Shown piece by piece: positions 40,025-48,928 of a stretch of 64,000 nucleotides of DNA. The DNA is from Acidimicrobiia bacterium. GTDB taxonomy: Bacteria; Actinomycetota; Acidimicrobiia; IMCC26256; PALSA-610. Position 1 is the stretch's first letter; every line of letters starts with the position of its first letter. The notes under the pieces were generated by a model. That model saw only the letters and a program-made list of their open reading frames with translations, did no database searches and had not been told where the DNA came from. Location: positions 1 to 64,000 of the forward strand of contig DATBAK010000002.1 in NCBI GenBank assembly GCA_036271555.1, written 5' to 3'. Both the position numbers and the translations under genes were made by a program.

Positions 40025-40858
40025 ATGCTTCGCGTCGACACGTGGCCCGAGTTGCGCACGCCGGTGATGGTGTTCGCGTTCACGGGATGGGTCGACGCCG
40101 GCTTCGCGGGCACGGGCGCGGTCGCCGCCCTCAGCGACGCGCTCGAATCGGCGCGCCGCTTCGGCGAGGTCGACCTCAGCGAGCTGCTCGACCTCCAGCA
40201 GACCCGGCCGACCGTGCGCATCGCCGAAGGTGGCGTGCGCGCGATCGACTGGCCGCGAGTGGAGCTCTGGGCCGGCACCGCGGGACGCGACGTCGTGCTC
40301 GTGCACGGACCCGAACCGTCGCTGCGGTGGGCGTCGTTCGCCGCCGAGATCGCCGACGCCGCGACGCGTTTGGGCGTCACGCTCGCGATGTCGCTCGGCG
40401 GCATGCCGGTGCTCGCGTCGCACCGCCGGCCGGTTGCGGTGCTCGCGACCGCGACGTCGCGGTCGTTCGCGCAGGAGCTCGGCGACCTGCGCCCCGACTA
40501 CACCGGACCGACCGGGCTCAACACGGTCCTCCAGTACCAGCTCGGTCAGGCCGGCATCCCGACCTTCGGGCTCTGGGCGCAGGTGCCGCAGTACGTGTCG
40601 GGCTCGCCGTCGCCGCCCGCGACGCTGGCCCTGCTCGCGCGCGTCGCGCAGCTCGGGCAGGTCACGATCGACCTCACGGAGCTCGAAGCGCGCTGCACGG
40701 AGTACACGACGCGTGTCGAAGAGGGACTCTCGCAGCGGCAGGACGTGCTCGAGATGGTGAACCGGCTCGAGGCCGCGACGGGAACCGTGCCGTCGGGCGA
40801 CGAGCTCGTGTCCGAGATCGAGCGCTTCCTCCGCTCGCAGCCCGACCAGGACGAGTAA
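40025..40858 (+). CDS. PAC2 family protein
   Basis: A 277-residue protein with the PAC2 fold: PVMVFAFTGWVDAGFAGTGA, VLVHGPEPSLRWASFAAEIA, LGGMPVLASHRRPVAVLATA and GPTGLNTVLQYQLGQAGIPT FGLWAQVPQYV. The family includes archaeal and eukaryotic proteasome-assembly chaperones, and actinobacterial members of unconfirmed role. No proteasome gene is in the window. The C-terminal 80 residues are helical and charged. A PNPOx-like gene starts 3 bases later. Confidence 0.88.
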   Translation: MLRVDTWPELRTPVMVFAFTGWVDAGFAGTGAVAALSDALESARRFGEVDLSELLDLQQTRPTVRIAEGGVRAIDWPRVELWAGTAGRDVVLVHGPEPSLRWASFAAEIADAATRLGVTLAMSLGGMPVLASHRRPVAVLATATSRSFAQELGDLRPDYTGPTGLNTVLQYQLGQAGIPTFGLWAQVPQYVSGSPSPPATLALLARVAQLGQVTIDLTELEARCTEYTTRVEEGLSQRQDVLEMVNRLEAATGTVPSGDELVSEIERFLRSQPDQDE

Positions 40859-40861
40859 CCC

Positions 40862-41365
40862 GTGCACGAGACCGCCGACGATCTCCGCGCGCTCCAGTCG
40901 CTTCTCGACACGAGCCTCGCGGCCGGCGGCGAGCACTTGCGCTCGATCCTCACCACCGATCGTCAAGTACCGGCGGAGACCCTCGCGTCGCGACTCACGG
41001 GGATGACGCTGCTCAACCTCGCGACCGTGAGCCGCGACTGCCGCCCGTTCGTCGGTCCCGTCGACGGCGTCTTCTACCGCGGCGCATTCCACTTCGGTTC
41101 GTCACCGGATTCACTGCGCTTCCGCCACATCGCGACGCGCCCGCAGGTGAGCGCGACCCACTTGCCGCGCGAAGAGTTCGCGGTCACCGTGCACGGCACG
41201 GCAACCTCCGTCGACGTGCGCGCGCCCGAGCACGCGGGTTTCCGGGCGACGCTGCTCGAGGTGTACACGCCGCGCTACGGCGAGGAGTGGGAGCAGTTCC
41301 TCGACTCCGGCCCCGTCTACGCGCGCATCGACGCGCAGAAGATGTTCGTCCTCAGTATGGAGTAG
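40862..41365 (+). CDS. Pyridoxamine 5'-phosphate oxidase-like flavin-fold protein
   Basis: A 167-residue split-barrel protein. Features are GMTLLNLATVSRDCRPFVGP VDGVFYRGAFHFGSSPDSLR, and KARHI-type RFRHIATRPQVSATHLPREE, matching the FMN/F420-binding split-barrel family. The C-terminus VYTPRYGEEWEQFLDSGPVY ARIDAQKMFVL is typical. Whether the cofactor is FMN, F420 or haem is not decidable. Its stop abuts the stop of the convergent ATPase-fold gene. Confidence 0.82.
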   Translation: MHETADDLRALQSLLDTSLAAGGEHLRSILTTDRQVPAETLASRLTGMTLLNLATVSRDCRPFVGPVDGVFYRGAFHFGSSPDSLRFRHIATRPQVSATHLPREEFAVTVHGTATSVDVRAPEHAGFRATLLEVYTPRYGEEWEQFLDSGPVYARIDAQKMFVLSME

Positions 41366-42058
41366 CTACTCCGGACGCGAGTCCACCGTGCGCTGTTGAG
41401 GCAGGCGCACCCAGAGGCCCGCGTTCGTGTCGGGGTGACCGATCACGTCGAGCCGACCGCCGAGCGATCGCGCGAGCTCGTGCAGATGCATCTGGTCCGA
41501 GACCGACAGCGAGTCGGACCGGTCGGTGCACGGCACGATGATGACGACCTCGCCGTCGCGGCGTTGCACGTCGATGCGCACGTTCCACGATGCCGGTTGC
41601 AACCGGCTGGCGAGCGCGAGCACGTGCACGAGCAGCTCGTGCAAGCGCGGTGCATGGCTCGTGACGACGAACGTCGGTGGCGCGTCGACGACGACGCTGC
41701 GACCCGCGAGCGCGTCCTTCGCCGACGCGGCCGCGTCTTCGAACGCGCTGCGCATCGACAACGTGTCGTGCCACTCGCGCGGGTCGGTCGGTGCGACCGG
41801 CCGGTCGAGCAGCTCCGCGAGCACGTGCTCGAGATCGCGCACGAGCGAACGGGCCCGTCCGAGCAGCTCCGAGTCGGGCGGATCGACCTCGCCGACGAGC
41901 TGATAGAGCTGGCGCCGCTGGAGCGCACGCACGAGTTCGCCCAAGGGCTCTTCGAGCTCGTGGACGATGGCGTCGTTGCGGGCGTCGCGCGGGGTCAACA
42001 GCGGACGGGTCGTATCCCCGGCCGTCGCCGCCACGTCGCTCGTCTCCGTTGCGCCCAC
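41366..42058 (-). CDS. Degenerate histidine-kinase-ATPase-fold protein
   Basis: A 230-residue soluble protein. A helical N-terminal part (NDAIVHELEEPLGELVRALQ RRQLYQLVGE) resembles a dimerisation domain but its His sits in IVHELEEP, and the second half (RLHELLVHVLALASRLQPAS to LARSLGGRLDVIGHPDTNAG LWVRLP) follows the ATPase fold of histidine kinases. The glycine-rich G1 and G2 boxes are absent and the N-box asparagine is not found. GTG 42058 has GGAAGGAAGAGC upstream; a further open frame of 63 residues above it is not conserved-looking. It may be a non-catalytic sensor or scaffold. Confidence 0.6.
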   Translation of the reverse strand: MGATETSDVAATAGDTTRPLLTPRDARNDAIVHELEEPLGELVRALQRRQLYQLVGEVDPPDSELLGRARSLVRDLEHVLAELLDRPVAPTDPREWHDTLSMRSAFEDAAASAKDALAGRSVVVDAPPTFVVTSHAPRLHELLVHVLALASRLQPASWNVRIDVQRRDGEVVIIVPCTDRSDSLSVSDQMHLHELARSLGGRLDVIGHPDTNAGLWVRLPQQRTVDSRPE

Positions 42059-42212
42059 GCTCTTCCTTCCCGCACACGCTCTCCCGCCAATTCCCTGATC
42101 GGCCGGGTCGTCGGGCCACTTGAGCCAACCCGCCGACGCCCGCCCCGGGCGGTTGCGCATCGGGGGTCCCGGCCGGTGAGAATGGGCCCGTCCGCCCGTC
42201 CCGGAGGTGCCG

Positions 42213-43934
42213 TTGCGCGAGCCCGATCCCGTCATCGCCCAGCTCACGGGCCCCGAGGGCCCCTTCGAGATCGTCGTGGAGGACGTGCTGGGCGTCCCGA
42301 CCCAGGTCTACAAGCAGCGGATGCGGGCGCTCGGGGAGCTGCTCGCGCAGAGCGCGGGCCGGGCCGACGTCACCTGGCTGGTCCAGGGCGACCGCCGGCT
42401 CACGTTCGGTGAGCACGACACCCTCGTGCGCCAGTCGGCTCGGGCGCTGCGCGCGCACGGCATCGCCCGCGGCGACCGGGTCGCGATCGTGTCGGCGAAC
42501 TGCCCCGAGTGGGTCGTCATGTTCTGGGCCTGCGCGCTCGTCGGTGCGATCGCGGTGCCGCTCAACGCCTGGTGGAAGACCGAGGAGCTCGAGTTCGGTC
42601 TCTCCGACTCGGGCGCGCGCCTGCTCATTGCCGACGCGAAGCGTCTCGCGCTGATCGCACCCGCGCTCGACTCGCTGCCCGCGCTCGAGCACGTCTTCGT
42701 GGTCGGTGAGGGCGGCCCCGGCGCGCGGCCGTTCTCCGAGTTCGTCGCGGCCGGCGGTCCCGACGACGCCCGCGCGGTCGGCGGCGACGTCGACGAGGAC
42801 GACATCTTCGCGATCCTCTACACGTCGGGCACGACCGGGCGTCCGAAGGGCGCGACGATCACGCACCGTCAGATCATCGCCAACCTCCAGAACATCATCG
42901 TGCTCGGCGTCGCACAGGCGATGCGCGGCACTCCGCCGCCCGAGGCGAACGCGAAGGTCCAGGCGGCGTCGCTCCTCGTCGTGCCGCTGTTCCACGTGAC
43001 CGGGTGCCTGTCGACGATGACCGTCGGCTATGCAACCGGTGCCAAGCTCGTGCTCATGCCACCGGGTCGTTTCGATCCGGTCGCGGCGATGCAGGTGATC
43101 GAGCGCGAGAAGGTCACGGCGATCGGCGGCGTGCCCACGATCATGTGGCGGATCATCGAGGCGCCCGAGCGGTCGCAGTACGACCTGTCGTCGGTGCAGC
43201 GCGCGAGCTACGGCGGCGCGCCCGCCGCGCCCGAGCTCGTCGATCGCATCGCGGACGCGTTCCCGAACCTGCGCAAGACGCTCACGACCGCGTACGGACT
43301 CACCGAGACCGCGTCGGTCGCGACCGCGCACGGCGGCGACGACTACTTCGCGCATCCGGGTTCCGTCGGGCGCGCCGCGCCGACGGTCGAGCTCAAGATC
43401 GTCGACGACGACGGCAAGGAGCAGCCGCCGGACACCGCCGGCGAGATCTGGATCCACGGCCCGAACGTGATGGCGCACGGCTACTGGAACCGGCCCGACG
43501 CGAACGCGGCGGCGTTCACCGACGGTTGGTTCCACACCGGCGACATCGGCAAGCTCGATGACGACGGCTTCGTCTACATCGTCGACCGCGCGAAGGACAT
43601 GATCATCCGCGCCGGCGAGAACATCGCGTGCGTCGAGATCGAGAACGTGCTCTTCGAGCACTCCGACGTCGTCGATGCGGCCGTCGTCGGCGTCGCGCAC
43701 CCGGTGCTCGGCGAAGAGGTGAAGGCGGTCGTGCAGCTGCGCACGGGATCCGCGGTCACGCCCGACGAGCTGCGCGACTTCTGCCGGCAGCACCTCGCGA
43801 ACTTCAAGGTGCCCGAGTACGTCGAGCTGCGCGACGAGCCGCTGCCGCGCAATCCCGCGGGCAAGGTGCTGAAGAACCTGCTGCGCGGCGGTGAGTCCGC
43901 GTTCGCGGCGGCCGCCGACGACTCCGCGCTGTAG
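42213..43934 (+). CDS. Class I adenylate-forming enzyme (acyl-CoA synthetase)
   Basis: A 573-residue acyl-CoA ligase. AMP-binding motifs are complete: FAILYTSGTTGRPKGATITH, the TTAYGLTETASVAT motif, TDGWFHTGDIGKLDDDGFVY IVDRAKDMIIRAGENI, and the catalytic lysine in PRNPAGKVLKNLL. TTG 42213 is preferred: GGAGG (42203-42207) is 5 bases upstream of it but overlaps the alternative GTG 42207. The substrate is a carboxylic acid, probably a fatty or aryl acid. A small membrane protein gene follows 3 bases later. Confidence 0.93.
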   Translation: MREPDPVIAQLTGPEGPFEIVVEDVLGVPTQVYKQRMRALGELLAQSAGRADVTWLVQGDRRLTFGEHDTLVRQSARALRAHGIARGDRVAIVSANCPEWVVMFWACALVGAIAVPLNAWWKTEELEFGLSDSGARLLIADAKRLALIAPALDSLPALEHVFVVGEGGPGARPFSEFVAAGGPDDARAVGGDVDEDDIFAILYTSGTTGRPKGATITHRQIIANLQNIIVLGVAQAMRGTPPPEANAKVQAASLLVVPLFHVTGCLSTMTVGYATGAKLVLMPPGRFDPVAAMQVIEREKVTAIGGVPTIMWRIIEAPERSQYDLSSVQRASYGGAPAAPELVDRIADAFPNLRKTLTTAYGLTETASVATAHGGDDYFAHPGSVGRAAPTVELKIVDDDGKEQPPDTAGEIWIHGPNVMAHGYWNRPDANAAAFTDGWFHTGDIGKLDDDGFVYIVDRAKDMIIRAGENIACVEIENVLFEHSDVVDAAVVGVAHPVLGEEVKAVVQLRTGSAVTPDELRDFCRQHLANFKVPEYVELRDEPLPRNPAGKVLKNLLRGGESAFAAAADDSAL

Positions 43935-43937
43935 CTC

Positions 43938-44306
43938 ATGGTCGCGCTGTTCGACTTCCACCGCGTCTGGGGCTACGTCGCGATCGTGGCCAACGCGCTC
44001 GCAGGCATCTACGCGCTCGTCGCGTGGAAGAAGACGCGCGTGCGCGGGCGCTCGGTGTGGATCGCGACGATCGCGGCCGAGGGCGCGATCATGCTGCAGG
44101 TGTTCACGGGCGTGATCCTCGTGTCGAGCAAGCAGTACACCGCGCCGCGGTTCCACATGTTCTACGGCTTCGTCGCGTTCATCACCGTCGGACTCGCGTA
44201 CTCGTACCGCTACGCGATGAAGGGGAAACTGGAGATGTGGTACGGCTTCGTGGGGCTGTTCCTCATGGGCGTCGGCATCCGCGCGGTGCTACAGGTGGTG
44301 CACTGA
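43938..44306 (+). CDS. Small four-helix membrane protein
   Basis: A 122-residue protein of unknown function with four predicted helices: VWGYVAIVANALAGIYALVA, WIATIAAEGAIMLQVFTGVI, FHMFYGFVAFITVGLAYSYR and MWYGFVGLFLMGVGIRAVLQ. Several histidines and aromatics sit in the membrane segments. It is co-transcribed with the acyl-CoA ligase and shares one base with the ddl start (TGATG), so all three are likely one operon. Confidence 0.7.
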   Translation: MVALFDFHRVWGYVAIVANALAGIYALVAWKKTRVRGRSVWIATIAAEGAIMLQVFTGVILVSSKQYTAPRFHMFYGFVAFITVGLAYSYRYAMKGKLEMWYGFVGLFLMGVGIRAVLQVVH

Positions 44307-45442
44307 TGGCGCCGGCGCGCCGGCGCGTGATGCTGCTCTTCGGCGGGCGCTCCGCCGAGCACGACGTCTCGTGCGTCACCGCGGTCGCCGTCGCGCGCGC
44401 GTTGGATCCGGAGCGCTACGAGGTCGTTCCGATCGCGATCACGACGGAAGGGGAGTGGCTCCTCGCCGGCGAAGCGCGCGCCGCACTCGAGAAGGGCACG
44501 CACGCGCTGCCGAGCGCGTTCGCGGTGGAGGGCGAGCCCGTGTTGCCGCCGAGCGTGCCGGCGCACCAGGAGATCGTGCCCGCGAGCGCGGCGGGCGACG
44601 ACGGCGTCGACGGTCTCGCGCCCGACGTCGTGCTGCCGTTGTTGCACGGTCCGTACGGCGAGGACGGCACGGTGCAGGGACTGCTCGAGCTCGCGGGCCT
44701 CGCGTACGTCGGCTCGGGTGTCGTCGGCTCCGCGGTCGGCATGGACAAGGTGATGATGAAGCGCGCGTTCGCCGCGGCCGGGTTGCCGCAGGCACGCGCC
44801 CTCGCGCGGCGCGACGGCGTCGACCACGCAGCCGACCCCGGCGCGTTCGCGACGCGTGTCGTCGACGAGCTCGGTCTCCCCGCGTTCGTGAAGCCCGCGA
44901 ACATGGGCTCGTCGGTCGCGGTCACGAAGGCGCACGACCGCGCCGAGCTCGACGCCGCGATCGCGCTCGCGTTCGATTACGACGAGTGGTGCATTGCCGA
45001 AGAGGCCGTGAGCGGGCGCGAGATCGAGGTCGGCGTGCTCGGCGACGACCCACCCGAGGCGTCGGTGCCCGGCGAGATCGTGCCCGGCGACGAGTTCTAC
45101 TCGTACGCCGACAAGTACGAGAACGGCGACGCGCAGCTGCTCGTGCCCGCGCCGCTGTCGGCCGACGGGACGGCCGAGGTGCGCGGGCTCGCGGTGCGCG
45201 CGTTCGAGGCGTGCCGCTGCGAGGCGATGGCGCGCGTCGACTTCTTCTACGAGGACGGGCCCGGCGGCCGCGGCTTCCTCGTCAACGAGCTCAACACGAT
45301 CCCGGGCTTCACGCCGATCTCGATGTACCCGAAGCTCTGGGACGCGTCGGGCGTGCCCTATCCCGAGCTGCTCGACCGCCTCATCGACCTCGCCATCGCG
45401 CGCCGCGATCGCCGCGCCCGCCGCGCCGGCCGCCAGCGCTGA
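44306..45442 (+). CDS. ddl: D-alanine--D-alanine ligase
   Basis: A 378-residue ATP-grasp ligase making D-Ala-D-Ala for peptidoglycan. Motifs are VMLLFGGRSAEHDVSCVTAV, LPLLHGPYGEDGTVQGLLEL, YVGSGVVGSAVGMDKVMMKR, PAFVKPANMGSSVAVTKAHD, the omega-loop GDEFYSYADKYENG and ARVDFFYEDGPGGRGFLVNE LNTIPGFTPISMYPKL. ATG 44306 overlaps the upstream stop. Tyr-Ser-Tyr in the omega loop suggests D-Ala rather than D-Lac specificity. This is the only cell-wall gene here. Confidence 0.96.
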   Translation: MAPARRRVMLLFGGRSAEHDVSCVTAVAVARALDPERYEVVPIAITTEGEWLLAGEARAALEKGTHALPSAFAVEGEPVLPPSVPAHQEIVPASAAGDDGVDGLAPDVVLPLLHGPYGEDGTVQGLLELAGLAYVGSGVVGSAVGMDKVMMKRAFAAAGLPQARALARRDGVDHAADPGAFATRVVDELGLPAFVKPANMGSSVAVTKAHDRAELDAAIALAFDYDEWCIAEEAVSGREIEVGVLGDDPPEASVPGEIVPGDEFYSYADKYENGDAQLLVPAPLSADGTAEVRGLAVRAFEACRCEAMARVDFFYEDGPGGRGFLVNELNTIPGFTPISMYPKLWDASGVPYPELLDRLIDLAIARRDRRARRAGRQR

Positions 45443-45476
45443 CGCCCGCCTGGCGGAACCTTCCTCCCGCGTACCT

Positions 45477-45515
45477 TGCGACATCGGAGAGCCCTGCAGG
45501 GCACTGCGTGTCGCA
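45477..45515. terminator. Nested inverted repeat between convergent genes
   Basis: TGCGACA (45477-45483) pairs with TGTCGCA (45509-45515) around a perfect 12-base palindrome, GCCCTGCAGGGC (45491-45502). It lies 34 bases after the ddl stop and before the convergent Lrp-domain stop, so it could end transcription from both sides. No T-run is present. Confidence 0.4.
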
Positions 45516-45539
45516 CAATGCGGAGGCGTCGGTTCGTCG

Positions 45540-45776
45540 CTACAAGTTGACGACGGGGCAGGTCAGCGTGCGGGTGATGCCCTCGACGAGCTGGATCTGC
45601 GAGACGACCATCTTGCCCAGCTCGTCCATCGTGTCGGCCTGGGCCTTCACGATCACGTCGTAGGGCCCGGTCACGTCGTCGGCTTCGACGATGCCGCCGA
45701 GCCCGCGGATCTCATCCACCACGTTCGACGCCTTGCCGACCTCGGTCTGGATGAGGATGTACGCGCTGACGGCCAT
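45540..45776 (-). CDS. Stand-alone Lrp/AsnC effector-binding (RAM) domain
   Basis: A 78-residue protein consisting only of the ligand-binding/oligomerisation domain of Lrp-type regulators: [40 protein letters not shown] and [20 protein letters not shown]. There is no helix-turn-helix. Similar stand-alone domains in actinobacteria form oligomers that bind amino acids. GAGGAGG precedes ATG 45776. A TACGAT box lies 28 bases further upstream. Confidence 0.9.
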   Translation of the reverse strand: MAVSAYILIQTEVGKASNVVDEIRGLGGIVEADDVTGPYDVIVKAQADTMDELGKMVVSQIQLVEGITRTLTCPVVNL

Positions 45777-45804
45777 GCCGGCCTCCTCGGTGCGGGGGTC
45801 GCGA

Positions 45805-45810
45805 ATCGTA
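45805..45810 (-). promoter_or_regulatory. Possible -10 box for the Lrp-domain gene
   Basis: TACGAT on the minus strand, giving a leader of about 20 bases that contains the Shine-Dalgarno. Confidence 0.35.
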
Positions 45811-45887
45811 ACGGTCGATCGGCGCGACCGCTCGGGTAGGACGCGAGGTGGAGCGGCCCGCTTGGACCGATCCGGGAGGGTCGGGCC

Positions 45888-45893
45888 TACACT
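45888..45893 (+). promoter_or_regulatory. Possible -10 box for pckG
   Basis: TACACT. A TTGGAC at 45862-45867 could be a -35, though the 20-base spacing is long. Confidence 0.3.
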
Positions 45894-45951
45894 CACTTTC
45901 CCTCCCGAACGCCACAACGGACGGACACGGAAGTCGACGAGGACGGCCCTG

Positions 45952-47757
45952 ATGAGCTCGACCAATCCTCCGACCCGGCACGCCGAGCTGCTCGACTGGG
46001 TCGAGCACTGGCGGGCGATCCTCGAACCGGATCGGGTCGAATGGTGCGACGGTTCCGACGAGGAATACGACCGGTTCTGCCGGCTGCTCGTCGACGGCGG
46101 CACACTCCAACCGCTGAACGACGCGCGGCGCCCGCACTCCTACATCGCGCGGAGCGACCCCGCCGACGTCGCGCGCGTCGAGGACCGCACGTTCATCTGC
46201 TCCGAGCGCGAGGTCGACGCGGGACCGACGAACAACTGGCGGGCTCCGGCCGAGATGCGCGAAGAGCTGGGCGCGCACTACAAGGGCGCGATGCACGGCC
46301 GCACGATGTACGTCGTGCCGTTCTCGATGGGCCCGCTGCGCTCACCGATCGCGCACATCGGCGTCGAGCTCACCGACTCCGCGTACGTCGCCGCGAACAT
46401 GAAGATCATGACCCGCATGGGTCGCGAAGCGCTCGCAGTGCTCGGCGACGACGGCGAGTTCGTGCCCTGCGTCCACTCGGTCGGCGCGCCGCTCGAGAAC
46501 GGCGCGGCCGATGTGGCGTGGCCGTGTAACCCCGACCACAAGTACATCGTGCACTACCCCGAGACGCGCGAGATCTGGTCGTACGGATCGGGCTACGGCG
46601 GCAACGCGTTGCTCGGCAAGAAGTGCTTCGCGCTGCGCATCGCGTCGACGATGGCGCGCGACGACGGCTGGCTCGCCGAGCACATGCTCATCCTCAAGCT
46701 CACGAACCCGACGGGTGAGACCCGCTACGTCGCCGGCGCGTTCCCGTCGGCGTGCGGCAAGACGAATCTCGCGATGCTCGTGCCGACGATCCCCGGTTGG
46801 AAGGCCGAGACGATCGGTGACGACATCTGCTGGATGAAGTACGCCGACGACGGTCGTCTGCACGCGATCAACCCCGAGTTCGGCATGTTCGGTGTCGCGC
46901 CGGGCACGAGCGAGAAGACGAACCCGAACGCGCTCGCCGCGCTCCGCAGCAACACGCTCTTCACGAACGTCGCGCTCACCGACGAGAACGACATCTGGTG
47001 GGAGGGCCTCACCGACGAGGCGCCCGCGCACCTCATCGACTGGCACGGCGACGACTGGGCCCCCGGCGCCGACCACGCGGCCGCGCACCCGAACAGCCGC
47101 TTCACCGCGCCGCTGTCGCAGGTGCCGTCGGTCGCGCCGGAGTGGGAGGATCCCGCGGGCGTGCCGATCTCCGCGATCCTCTTCGGCGGCCGACGCGCCA
47201 GCGTCGTGCCGCTCGTCACCGAGGCCTTCGACTGGGAGCACGGCGTGTTCCTCGGATCGATCATGGCGTCGGAGACGACGGCCGCCGCGGCCGGCGCGGT
47301 CGGCAACCTGCGCCGCGATCCGTTCGCGATGCTGCCGTTCTGCGGCTACCACATGGGCGACTACTTCGGACACTGGCTCGAGGTCGGCGCGCAGACGGAA
47401 GCCGCGAAGCTGCCCCGCTTCTTCTACGTGAACTGGTTCCGCAAGAATGCCGACGGCAAGTTCCTCTGGCCCGGCTTCGGCGAGAACAGCCGCGTGCTCG
47501 CATGGATCTTCGAGCGCGTCTCCGGTGGTGGCGACGCGATCGACACGCCGATCGGGCGGGTGCCGGCCGCGGGTGCGCTCGAGACCGACGGGCTCGACGT
47601 GACCGCCGACGCGCTCGCCGAGCTGCTCGACGTCGACATCGAGGCGTGGCGACTCGAGATCCCGCTCATCGAGGAGCACTTCGCGAAGTTCGGCGACCGG
47701 CTTCCCGATGCCTTGCACGAGCAGCTCGAGCAGCTCGAGAAGCGCCTGTCCGAGTAG
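45952..47757 (+). CDS. pckG: Phosphoenolpyruvate carboxykinase (GTP)
   Basis: A 601-residue GTP-dependent PEPCK, interconverting oxaloacetate and PEP at the gluconeogenesis/TCA junction. Canonical parts are FGSGYGGN-type [20 protein letters not shown], the kinase-1a loop [16 protein letters not shown] with its active Cys, GDDICWMKY metal site, and [24 protein letters not shown]. Length is normal. ACGAGGACG precedes ATG 45952. It is divergent from the Lrp-domain gene across 175 bases, and the NAT frame overlaps its 3' end. Confidence 0.97.
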   Translation: MSSTNPPTRHAELLDWVEHWRAILEPDRVEWCDGSDEEYDRFCRLLVDGGTLQPLNDARRPHSYIARSDPADVARVEDRTFICSEREVDAGPTNNWRAPAEMREELGAHYKGAMHGRTMYVVPFSMGPLRSPIAHIGVELTDSAYVAANMKIMTRMGREALAVLGDDGEFVPCVHSVGAPLENGAADVAWPCNPDHKYIVHYPETREIWSYGSGYGGNALLGKKCFALRIASTMARDDGWLAEHMLILKLTNPTGETRYVAGAFPSACGKTNLAMLVPTIPGWKAETIGDDICWMKYADDGRLHAINPEFGMFGVAPGTSEKTNPNALAALRSNTLFTNVALTDENDIWWEGLTDEAPAHLIDWHGDDWAPGADHAAAHPNSRFTAPLSQVPSVAPEWEDPAGVPISAILFGGRRASVVPLVTEAFDWEHGVFLGSIMASETTAAAAGAVGNLRRDPFAMLPFCGYHMGDYFGHWLEVGAQTEAAKLPRFFYVNWFRKNADGKFLWPGFGENSRVLAWIFERVSGGGDAIDTPIGRVPAAGALETDGLDVTADALAELLDVDIEAWRLEIPLIEEHFAKFGDRLPDALHEQLEQLEKRLSE

Positions 47758-48637
47758 GGAGCGCGTCCTGCACGACGACGACCTCCGTGCCTATCTCGCG
47801 CGCCTCGAGGTCGAGGTCGAGCCGCCGTCGGCGGACGCGTTGTTCCGTCTGCACCGCGCGCAGGTCGAGCGCGTGCCGTACGAGACCGTCTGGCTGCACC
47901 TCGGGGAACGCTGGACGATCGACCCGACCGAGTCGGTCACGCGCGTCGCGCGCCGCAACCGCGGCGGTTACTGCTTCCACGTGAACGGCGCGTTCAGCGA
48001 GTTGCTGCGCGCGCTGGGCTACGACGTCACGCGTCATGTAGGCGGCGTGCACGGAGACGACGGTCCGACCGAGGACTCGATGGCGAATCACCTCGTGCTC
48101 TCCGTCGCGGGGCTACCGAACGCCGACAATCCCGACGGCGCCTGGTACGTCGATGCCGGTCTCGGCGACGCGCTGCACGAGCCGCTACCGCTGCGCGCGG
48201 GCGAGTACCACCAGGGTCCGTTCACGTATCGACTCGCGGCGACGCCCGGTGAGATCGCCGACTGGCGCTTCACGCACGACGCGCGCGGCTCGTTCCGCGC
48301 GATGAGCTGGCGTGCGGCGCCCGCGGAGATCCCGGCGTTCGAAGCGCAGCACACGCGACTGTCGACCGCGCCCGACTCGCTGTTCGTGCAGTACCTGATC
48401 GTGCAGCGGCGCGACGCGACCGGCGTCGACATCATGGTCGGCCTCGGGCTCCGGCGCGTCGACGAGACGCAGAGCGCAGTGCGCGTGCTCACCGAACGGG
48501 CCGACTGGTTCGCCGCGCTGCACGACCAGTTCGGCCTGCGCTTCGACGGCATCGAGCCCGCCGCGCTCGATCGCCTGTGGAACGCGCAGCTCGCGGCGTA
48601 CCGGAAGGCCGAGGCCGATCGGGCAGTCGCTCAGTAG
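47708..48637 (+). CDS. Arylamine N-acetyltransferase
   Basis: A NAT-family acetyl-CoA transferase of about 290-309 residues. The triad is visible: Cys in [20 protein letters not shown], His in [10 protein letters not shown] and Asp in [15 protein letters not shown]. The conserved N-terminus ([16 protein letters not shown]) begins near 47770, where no ATG, GTG or TTG is available. The listed start is ATG 47708, which overlaps pckG by 50 bases and adds about 20 serine-rich residues; CTG 47768, with GGAG six bases upstream, is the other candidate. Confidence 0.85.
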   Translation: MPCTSSSSSSRSACPSRERVLHDDDLRAYLARLEVEVEPPSADALFRLHRAQVERVPYETVWLHLGERWTIDPTESVTRVARRNRGGYCFHVNGAFSELLRALGYDVTRHVGGVHGDDGPTEDSMANHLVLSVAGLPNADNPDGAWYVDAGLGDALHEPLPLRAGEYHQGPFTYRLAATPGEIADWRFTHDARGSFRAMSWRAAPAEIPAFEAQHTRLSTAPDSLFVQYLIVQRRDATGVDIMVGLGLRRVDETQSAVRVLTERADWFAALHDQFGLRFDGIEPAALDRLWNAQLAAYRKAEADRAVAQ

Positions 48638-48640
48638 GGT
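48635..48640 (+). promoter_or_regulatory. Leaderless -10 box overlapping the NAT stop codon
   Basis: TAGGGT, 6 bases before GTG 48647; its TAG is the NAT stop codon. Confidence 0.5.
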
Positions 48641-48646
48641 GACGCC

Positions 48647-48928
48647 GTGGGTGTCATCGGCTGGATCGTCGTCGGGTTCGTCGCCGGGGCATTGGCGCGT
48701 GGGCTGACGGGCACCGGCAGCCGCCTCGGCTGCCTCGGCACGATCCTCGTCGGCATCGTCGGCGGCCTGCTCGGTGGCGCGATCTTCAACGCGGCGGGCG
48801 ACGACGGCATCGGACACTTCGGTCTGCGGTCGATGTTCGTCGCGTTCGTCGGCGCGTGCGTGCTCCTCATCGTGGTCGGCATGCTCACCGGTGACCGTCG
48901 CGGCGCGCGCCGTCGCCACCGCCGATGA
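48647..48928 (+). CDS. GlsB/YeaQ/YmgE family membrane protein
   Basis: A 93-residue protein with three helices and the glycine-rich family pattern: VIGWIVVGFVAGALARGLTG, LGCLGTILVGIVGGLLGGAI and SMFVAFVGACVLLIVVGMLT, ending in a basic tail. The family is associated with stress and is sometimes called transglycosylase-associated, but its molecular role is not established. It overlaps the following GNAT gene by 4 bases. Confidence 0.88.
   Translation: MGVIGWIVVGFVAGALARGLTGTGSRLGCLGTILVGIVGGLLGGAIFNAAGDDGIGHFGLRSMFVAFVGACVLLIVVGMLTGDRRGARRRHRR

Noticed and set aside
41352-44156. A 934-codon open frame opposite the acyl-CoA ligase
   Set aside because: Same cause: mirror frame of a GC-rich coding gene with clear motifs on the plus strand.
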